Positions 59,311 to 64,000 of a stretch of DNA of 64,000 nt are shown in pieces. Below the pieces are notes generated by a model. The model was not told where the DNA came from and made no database searches. It saw only the letters and a program-made list of their open reading frames with translations. Position 1 is the first letter of the stretch; every line of letters begins with the position of its first letter. This DNA is from Azotobacter vinelandii. GTDB lineage: Bacteria > Pseudomonadota > Gammaproteobacteria > Pseudomonadales > Pseudomonadaceae. The stretch is taken from NCBI RefSeq assembly GCF_001571105.1, contig NZ_BCTD01000006.1; one strand, 5' to 3'. A program made the position numbers and the translations under genes.

Positions 59311-60069
59311 CTTTTTGATGCTGAGGCGTGGCATGAGTGCGAACACACCCCAGCCCAAGTACTCGCGCGTGTAGGTTGCATAACGCTCAGGCTCCGTGGT
59401 CAGTTTAGAGCGAACCTCATCTGCTAACTCATCGTCAGGATTGGCTTCAAGCCATCGGCGCATGGTGAGCCACTTGGCTGCTTCGTACCTGTCCCAACCA
59501 TCTTGATTGGCCAGAACCATCTCAACGACGTCGTAGCCAAGGCGATCAAAAGACGCGATAAATTCAGGGAGCGGGAGAAAGTCAGAAATGGCGTTGGCAA
59601 GACATCCTTTGGCAATCTCTTCTGTTGGCGGCAATTGCCGCCAATAAGGCTCGCCGATCAGGATGATTCCGCCGGTGCGTAGGCTTCGCGCCAGAAGCTC
59701 GATGGTGCCAACGACGCCCCCGCCAATCCAGGTGGCACCGACACAAGCTGCTACATCAGCCTTGTTGTCAGAGACATAACCCGCTGCATCGTCATGAATG
59801 AACTCAACTTGATGGGTAACTCCGAGCTCTTCAGCACGCTGTTTTGCCTGTTCGGTGAACAACGGACTCATGTCGATGCCGGTGCCGACAATGCCGTGGT
59901 CACGTGCCCAGGTGCATAGCATCTCGCCCGAACCGCTACCAAGGTCGAGCACTCGTGCCCCTGCCGCCAGACGCAACGCAGCACCTAGCGTAGCGAACTT
60001 ATCGGGTGTGAACGGGTTGTGGATGCGGTGCGCGCTTTCCGTAATGCTGAATATCCGAGGGATGTCCAA
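59305..60069 (-). CDS. class I SAM methyltransferase, cassette gene
   Basis: A 254-residue methyltransferase with motif I VLDLGSGSGEMLCTWARDHG, GTGIDMSPLFTEQAKQRAEE as motif II, and DVAACVGATWIGGG as motif IV region. The start is a TTG at 60069 with AGGAA about ten bases upstream; no ATG is in frame nearby. Its stop overlaps the attC core, typical for integron cassettes. Near its 5' end the minus strand reads TTAGGA, close to the TTAGGC expected at the cassette junction. Substrate unknown. Confidence 0.84.
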   Translation of the reverse strand: MDIPRIFSITESAHRIHNPFTPDKFATLGAALRLAAGARVLDLGSGSGEMLCTWARDHGIVGTGIDMSPLFTEQAKQRAEELGVTHQVEFIHDDAAGYVSDNKADVAACVGATWIGGGVVGTIELLARSLRTGGIILIGEPYWRQLPPTEEIAKGCLANAISDFLPLPEFIASFDRLGYDVVEMVLANQDGWDRYEAAKWLTMRRWLEANPDDELADEVRSKLTTEPERYATYTREYLGWGVFALMPRLSIKKA

Positions 60070-60114
60070 TGCGTAAATTTCCTAAAGGCTGTTATTAACC
60101 CGTTCATTATTTGA

Positions 60115-60240
60115 TCAGCCTGGTGCTGCCAAAGCCTTGATAGCCATTGGCAGCATCAGGCAGACAAAGGCTATGAAGTGAAAGCCCACCAGCGTCGAAG
60201 CCAGGCACTCGTAGTCCCGGCTCAGCCTTCGAAAGCGCCG
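60115..60240 (-). mobile_element. IS5-family transposase remnant
   Basis: The minus strand codes for RFRRLSRDYECLASTLVGFH and on to AFVCLML before a TGA at 60115-60117. This is the typical C-terminus of IS5-family (IS427-like) transposases. The rest of the gene is absent, and the residual end reaches about 60087 (GGCTGTTATTAA), next to the methyltransferase cassette junction. Confidence 0.78.
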
Positions 60241-60317
60241 CCCAAATCAATCAATTGATATCAAACCAATCTGCGACCACTGTACTCATCACAACCCCAC
60301 TCTCTAACTACTATTCG

Positions 60318-60353
60318 ACACCAAATGGCATGAACAAATACACCATTTGGTGT
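60318..60353. promoter_or_regulatory. paired palindromes, likely XRE operator
   Basis: ACACCAAATGG (60318-60328) and CCATTTGGTGT (60343-60353) are perfect inverted repeats. The right-hand copy is itself the palindrome ACACCA-TT-TGGTGT, and the left is a partial copy, 25 bases apart. This looks like a two-site operator for the nearby XRE protein, but it lies beyond the 3' end of that gene, not before it. Confidence 0.5.
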
Positions 60354-60434
60354 GTAACATTCCCTTGCCACCCCCAGCGATACCCTTGCAGGCTGCAGCC
60401 TCCAACATGACCGCCTTTGGCGAGGCTCTACGGA

Positions 60435-60749
60435 TCAGATCGCGGCCAATCTTTCGGCCATGTCGGGGTACTGCTCGACCAGCCTGATGAGAACGGCGGC
60501 CTGGGCATTCGGCTTGGCCTTGGCCTGCTCCCATTTGCGCAGGGTGCCCGTGCTGATGCGAAAGCTCCGAGCAAACACCTGCTGGGACATGTGCATTTTC
60601 TTGCGCAGGGTGACGATCTCGCTCGCCGACACCTCCAGTGCCGGCCTTTCCTCGATCTCGTATTGGCGCAGGGTGATCTTGCCCTTGCGGTGCGCCGCCA
60701 TTTCGCCGATGCCCTGCATCATCTCGGCAAACAAATCACGCTTTTTCAC
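60435..60749 (-). CDS. XRE family antitoxin-like regulator
   Basis: A 104-residue protein. Helix-turn-helix at about 42-95: EIVTLRKKMHMSQQVFARSF then RISTGTLRKWEQAKAKPN, as in HigA/YiaG-type antitoxins. The GTG start at 60749 sits inside the tail of an upstream open frame (ALLKQPITVELKSKVP), which might be the relic of a cognate toxin. No complete toxin gene is present, so it appears to be an orphan. It lies among foreign DNA in the spu locus. Confidence 0.82.
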   Translation of the reverse strand: MKKRDLFAEMMQGIGEMAAHRKGKITLRQYEIEERPALEVSASEIVTLRKKMHMSQQVFARSFRISTGTLRKWEQAKAKPNAQAAVLIRLVEQYPDMAERLAAI

Positions 60750-60803
60750 TTGGCACCTTGCTTTTCAGCTCTACGGTGATGGGCTGCTTGAGCAGGGCGG
60801 GTG

Positions 60804-60850
60804 AAACCCGCCGGACATGGCGCGAAACCACGCCGAAGTTGGCGGGTTTC
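60804..60850. repeat. palindromic repeat, copy A
   Basis: AACCCGCCGGACATGGCG opens and GGCGGGTT closes a hairpin-forming unit of about 46 bases. A near-identical copy is at 61226-61271. The two copies flank the DUF6429 cassette. Confidence 0.7.
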
Positions 60851-60854
60851 TCCC

Positions 60855-60914
60855 CCTACAAGGCCGAATCAAGCCGAGCCGCGAAGCGGGTCCGGCTTGC
60901 ATGAAAAATTAGAC
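60855..60914 (-). repeat. degenerate attC after the DUF6429 gene
   Basis: On the minus strand: GTCTAAT, then CATGCAAGCCGGACCCGCTT, CGCGGCTCGGCTTGATTC, ending CTTGTAG. Layout and 60-base size match the aadA-type attC, including the paired AAGCCG/CGGCTT arms. Both core sites have drifted (GTCTAAT for RYYYAAC; CTTGTAG for GTTRRRY), so it is probably inactive. Confidence 0.65.
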
Positions 60915-61151
60915 AGTATCTGCAGAGGAACTACCGAATAGACGCTCTGCGATCTTTCGACCTCGCTCGATTCCCTCTGGAGTGACCCATACCGACTTGG
61001 ACTTGCTCTTTGGATTGCCGATGAATCCTTGTGAATGCAAGCTATCCATTACGTCGAAATCGAAGCCCTTCCATGCCCGGCCCTCGTCAAAACTGAAAAC
61101 AGCCAGGAGAGCAAGAACGGCATCCTCGATGCGAGCTTGATCGTAATCCAT
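60909..61151 (-). CDS. DUF6429-type small protein, cassette gene
   Basis: An 80-residue protein (MDYDQARIEDAVLALLAVFS, then DEGRAWKGFDFDVMDSLHSQ) matching the DUF6429 group, which is common in cassette arrays and has no known function. The ATG at 61151 is preferred over an upstream in-frame start at 61211 because it opens the conserved MDYD and lies within the cassette (core at 61188-61194). Its stop TAA lies in the R'' core of the following degenerate attC. Confidence 0.8.
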   Translation of the reverse strand: MDYDQARIEDAVLALLAVFSFDEGRAWKGFDFDVMDSLHSQGFIGNPKSKSKSVWVTPEGIERGRKIAERLFGSSSADTV

Positions 61152-61187
61152 ATTCACAACTCCAATAATCGTCTCTCTCGATGCGCC

Positions 61188-61194
61188 GCCCAAC
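61188..61194 (-). other. cassette junction core GTTGGGC
   Basis: GTTGGGC on the minus strand fits the GTTRRRY recombination core and lies 37 bases upstream of the DUF6429 start, where a cassette 5' boundary is expected. Confidence 0.5.
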
Positions 61195-61225
61195 CACTGT
61201 TCGCACCCCAATAGCAGGGAAGGTG

Positions 61226-61271
61226 CAACCCGCCGGACATGGCGAAGACATACGCCGAAGTCGGCGGGTTC
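61226..61271. repeat. palindromic repeat, copy B
   Basis: Second copy of the AACCCGCC ... GGCGGGTT unit, differing from copy A at a handful of positions. It lies 13 bases beyond the spuC stop, where it may act as a transcription barrier. Confidence 0.7.
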
Positions 61272-61284
61272 TACCTGCCCTACC

Positions 61285-62658
61285 TCAACCCGGCATTTCG
61301 CTCGCGGTCAGATCCAGGCAGAGCCGCGCCTTGGCGATCAGTTCATCTATCTCCGCCTCGGAAATCACCAACGGCGGCGCGACTATCATGGTGTCGCCGA
61401 CCGCGCGCATCACCAGGCCGTTGGCGAAGCAGTGCTCGCGGCAGCGCATGCCGGCCGCCAGGTCGGCGGGGAAGCGTTCGCGGGTCTTTTTGTCCTTGAC
61501 CAGTTCCAGCGCGGCGAGCATGCCGAGGCCGCGGACCTCGCCGACCAGCGGGTGTTCGGCCAGTTCGCGCCAGCGCCGTTGCAGGTAGGGGCCGGTGCGT
61601 GTGCGGACCCGTTCGACGATGCCTTCCTCGCGCAACAGGCGGATGTTCTCCAGGGCCAGCGCGGCCGCCACCGGGTGCCCGGAGTAGGTGAAGCCGTGGT
61701 AGAACTCGCCGCCCTCTTCGAGCACTTCGACGATCCTGTCGCGCACCACCACCCCGCCCATCGGCAGGTAGCCGGAGGTCAGGCCCTTGGCGATCGCCAT
61801 CAGGTCCGGCTCCAGCCCGTAGTACTGGCTGCCGAACCATTCGCCGGTGCGGCCGAAACCGCAGACCACTTCGTCGGCGGCGAAGAGGATGTCGTACTTG
61901 CGGAGGATCTCGCGGATGCGCGGCCAGTAGCTGTCCGGCGGGATGATCACCCCGCCGGCGCCCTGGATCGGTTCGGCGATGAAGGCGGCGACCCGTTCCT
62001 CGCCGATCTCGAGGATCTTGCGTTCGAGCTGGTCGGCGACACGGATGCCGAATGCTTCCGGGTCGAGGCCGCCGCCCTCGCCGAACCAGTAGGGCTGGTC
62101 GATGTGCTCGATACCGGGAATCGGCAGGTCGCCCTGGCCGTGCATGGCCTTCATGCCGCCCAGGCTGGCGCCGGCGACGGTGGAGCCGTGGTAGCCGTTC
62201 CAGCGGCCGATGACGACGTTCTTCCGTGGCTGCCCCTTGATCGCCCAGTAATGGCGCACCAGGCGCAGCACGGTATCGTTGGCCTCCGAGCCGGAGCCGG
62301 TGAAGAACACATGATGCATGCCCGGCGGCGCCAGTTCGGCGATCGCCCGGGCCAGTTCCACGGCCGGCGGGTGGGCGGTCTGGAAGAACAGGTTGTAGTA
62401 GGGCAGCTCGCGCATCTGCCGGCTGGCCGCCTCGACCAGTTCCTCGCGGCCGTAGCCGACGTTGACGCACCAGAGCCCGGCCATGCCGTCGAGGATGCAG
62501 TTGCCTTCGCTGTCCCACAGGTAGACGCCGGAGGCGCGGGTGATGATCCGCGGGCCGTGCTCCTTGAGCTGTCTGTAGTCGCTGAACGGCGGCAGGTGGT
62601 GGGCATGGCCGAGCGCCTGCCAGTGCCGGGTCTGCGGATTGCCGGTGGCGTCTTTCAT
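61285..62658 (-). CDS. spuC: polyamine:pyruvate aminotransferase SpuC
   Basis: A 457-residue class III aminotransferase. The PLP lysine is in LMAIAKGLTSGYLPMGG; the phosphate-binding GSGSEANDTVLRLVR and the Asp in LFAADEVVCGFGRTG are intact. In P. aeruginosa SpuC transaminates putrescine and other polyamines to pyruvate. A strong GAGGAGG site precedes the ATG at 62658. It follows spuB by 68 bases. Downstream, instead of the binding-protein gene, come a palindromic repeat and the cassette cluster. Confidence 0.94.
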   Translation of the reverse strand: MKDATGNPQTRHWQALGHAHHLPPFSDYRQLKEHGPRIITRASGVYLWDSEGNCILDGMAGLWCVNVGYGREELVEAASRQMRELPYYNLFFQTAHPPAVELARAIAELAPPGMHHVFFTGSGSEANDTVLRLVRHYWAIKGQPRKNVVIGRWNGYHGSTVAGASLGGMKAMHGQGDLPIPGIEHIDQPYWFGEGGGLDPEAFGIRVADQLERKILEIGEERVAAFIAEPIQGAGGVIIPPDSYWPRIREILRKYDILFAADEVVCGFGRTGEWFGSQYYGLEPDLMAIAKGLTSGYLPMGGVVVRDRIVEVLEEGGEFYHGFTYSGHPVAAALALENIRLLREEGIVERVRTRTGPYLQRRWRELAEHPLVGEVRGLGMLAALELVKDKKTRERFPADLAAGMRCREHCFANGLVMRAVGDTMIVAPPLVISEAEIDELIAKARLCLDLTASEMPG

Positions 62659-62726
62659 GGAAAGCCCTCCTCTTACGCGGGGCGCGGCCCACCGGCCGGT
62701 GGGCGGGCCGGGAAAAGCCTGGCGGA

Positions 62727-64000
62727 TCACACCGAGAGCAGCAGGAAGGCCCGCTCCCAGGAGCTGATCACCCGCTTGAAGTTCTCGTTCTCGGCGCGCT
62801 TCACCGCGATGTAGGCGGTGATGAAGCGCGGGTTCAGGTAGCGCTCCAGCGCGCGGCAGTTCTCCATGCGCTCCAGCGCCGCCTCCAGGGTCAGCGGCAG
62901 GCGCAGGCTGCGCCGCTCGTAGCCGCGCCCCTGTACCGGGGCGCTCGGCTGCAACTGCTCGACCATGCCGATGTAGCCGCACAGGAGGCTCGCGGCGATG
63001 GCCAGGTAGGGGTTGGCGTCGGCGCCCGGCAGGCGGTTCTCCACCCGCCGGTTGTGCGGCGCGGAGTCCGGCACGCGCAGGCCGACGGTGCGGTTTTCCT
63101 CGCCCCACTCGACGTTGACCGGCGCCGAGGTGCCGGGCAGGAAGCGGCGAAACGAGTTGACGTTGGGCGCGAACAGCGGCAGCAGTTCGGGAATGTATTT
63201 CTGCAGTCCGCCGATATGGTTGAGGAACAGCTCGCTCATGGAGCCGTCCGGAGTGGAGAAGATGTTCTGCCCGTCGCTGTCGAGCACGCTCTGGTGCAGG
63301 TGCATGGCGCTGCCCGGCTCGCCGGTCATCGGCTTGGCCATGAAGGTGGCGGTGACGTTGTGCTTGAGCGCCGCCTCGCGCAGGGTGCGCTTGAACACGA
63401 AGATCTGGTCGGCCAGGTGCAGCGCTTCGCCGTGACGGAAGTTGATTTCCATCTGCGCGGTGCCTTCCTCGTGGATCAGGGTGTCCAGATCCAGGCCCTG
63501 GGCCTCGCACCAGTCGTACATGTCCTCGAACAGCGGGTCGAACTCGTTGGCCGCGTCGATGGAGAACGACTGGCGGCCGGTCTCCTGACGGCCGGAGCGG
63601 CCCACCGGGGCCTGCAGCGGGTAGTCGGGGTCGTCGCTGCGCTGGGTCAGGTAGAACTCCATCTCCGGCGCGACGATCGGCTGCCAGCCGCGCTCGGCGT
63701 ACATCGCCAGCACCTTCTTGAGCAGGTTGCGCGGCGACAGTTCGATGGGGTTGCCCCACTTGTCGCTGGTGTCGTGGATCACCATGGCGGTCGGCTCGAC
63801 GGCCCAGGGCACGAGGAACGCCGCGCTCTCGTCGGGATGACAGAACATGTCGATCTCGGCCGGATCGAGCAGCCGGTAATAGACGTCCTCGTTCACATAG
63901 TCGCCGGTCACGGTCTGCAGCAGCACGCTCTCCGGCAGGCGCATGCCCCGCTCGGCGATGAACTTGCTGGTCGGCGCGATCTTGCCGCGGGCGATGCCGG
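62727..64000 (-). CDS. spuB: glutamine-synthetase-like gamma-glutamylpolyamine synthetase (partial)
   Basis: The reading frame is open through the right edge, so the N-terminus is missing; about 425 residues are visible. GS-family motifs include VAPEMEFYLTQRS, AQMEINFRHGEALHLADQIF (metal/ATP site) and GSAMHLHQSVLD. Together with spuC next door it belongs to the gamma-glutamylation route for polyamine breakdown (PuuA/SpuB/SpuI group), which ligates glutamate to putrescine or related amines. It should not be taken for the nitrogen-assimilating GlnA. Confidence 0.9.
   Translation of the reverse strand, partial: GIARGKIAPTSKFIAERGMRLPESVLLQTVTGDYVNEDVYYRLLDPAEIDMFCHPDESAAFLVPWAVEPTAMVIHDTSDKWGNPIELSPRNLLKKVLAMYAERGWQPIVAPEMEFYLTQRSDDPDYPLQAPVGRSGRQETGRQSFSIDAANEFDPLFEDMYDWCEAQGLDLDTLIHEEGTAQMEINFRHGEALHLADQIFVFKRTLREAALKHNVTATFMAKPMTGEPGSAMHLHQSVLDSDGQNIFSTPDGSMSELFLNHIGGLQKYIPELLPLFAPNVNSFRRFLPGTSAPVNVEWGEENRTVGLRVPDSAPHNRRVENRLPGADANPYLAIAASLLCGYIGMVEQLQPSAPVQGRGYERRSLRLPLTLEAALERMENCRALERYLNPRFITAYIAVKRAENENFKRVISSWERAFLLLSV

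Larger units (their letters stand above)
57130..61194 (-). mobile_element. integron cassette cluster lacking an integrase (CALIN-like)
   Basis: Three minus-strand genes are each followed by an attC or attC-like site: HNH (attC 57124-57195), methyltransferase (attC split, 57967-58015 plus 59300-59310) and DUF6429-type (degenerate, 60855-60914). The right-hand end has a perfect recombination core GTTGGGC (minus; 61188-61194). No intI is in the window, spuC following at once. The cluster separates spuC from the transporter genes and also collected an IS110-family element, an IS5 remnant and an XRE gene. Boundaries are approximate. Confidence 0.72.

Noticed and set aside
1..64000. CRISPR arrays, prophage structural genes, tRNA or rRNA genes
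   Set aside because: No regularly spaced repeats, no phage morphogenesis or packaging genes and no cloverleaf-like or rRNA sequence were noticed on either strand.
62727..64000. Reading the glutamine-synthetase-like gene as glnA
   Set aside because: Its direct partnership with the polyamine aminotransferase gene and its family motifs fit gamma-glutamylpolyamine synthetases better.

Overview
The window is GC-rich chromosomal DNA of a gammaproteobacterium of the Pseudomonadaceae. Gene order is Pseudomonas-like throughout: thyA-lgt, ptsP-rppH, oxyR-recG, ubiC-ubiA-phoB-phoR, phoU-pstBACS and spu polyamine genes. One operon has a textbook NifA/sigma-54 promoter and a NifX-fold protein. This points to a diazotroph, most likely Azotobacter or a close relative; the genus is an inference.

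Region 1 (1-24.5 kb) is housekeeping: a MocR-type regulator, thyA, lgt, a TauE/SafE permease, an NRDE protein, a PAS-GGDEF cyclase, ptsP, rppH, a HAD phosphatase, ilvA, rpiA, a D-2-hydroxyglutarate dehydrogenase divergent from serA, two membrane transporter-like genes and several small conserved proteins. Region 2 (24.5-43.5 kb) holds oxyR-recG, an HDOD protein, hupB, rubredoxin, ubiC-ubiA, phoBR, a CNNM/CorC-type protein, an M23 peptidase, phoU and pstBACS. Pho boxes stand upstream of phoB, pstC and pstS, so the phosphate system is visibly autoregulated. Region 3 (43.4-48.2 kb) has a thioesterase, a mutarotase, a wrecked catalase gene, two outer-membrane lipoproteins, a methyltransferase and an RcnB/CigR-like protein.

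Region 4 (48.3-52.3 kb) is a five-gene operon behind a NifA site and a -24/-12 promoter: a double-domain SagB/ThcOx-type flavoprotein, a rhodanese-ankyrin protein, a single-domain NifX-like protein, an unrecognised 123-residue protein and a NifO-like glutathione transferase. The last three overlap by ATGA. It looks like a nitrogen-fixation accessory system of unknown task.

Region 5 (52.3-64 kb) is a spu polyamine locus (spuB-spuC ... spuE-F-G-H, all on the minus strand) split by about 4.5 kb of foreign DNA. That insert is a cluster of integron gene cassettes without an integrase in view: an HNH nuclease cassette with a well-formed attC, a methyltransferase cassette whose attC is interrupted by an IS1111-attC type (IS110 family) element, and a DUF6429-type cassette with a degenerate attC. 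It also carries an IS5-family remnant, an orphan XRE antitoxin-like gene and a pair of palindromic repeats. The cassette cluster and the NifA-dependent operon are the two most interesting parts of the window.
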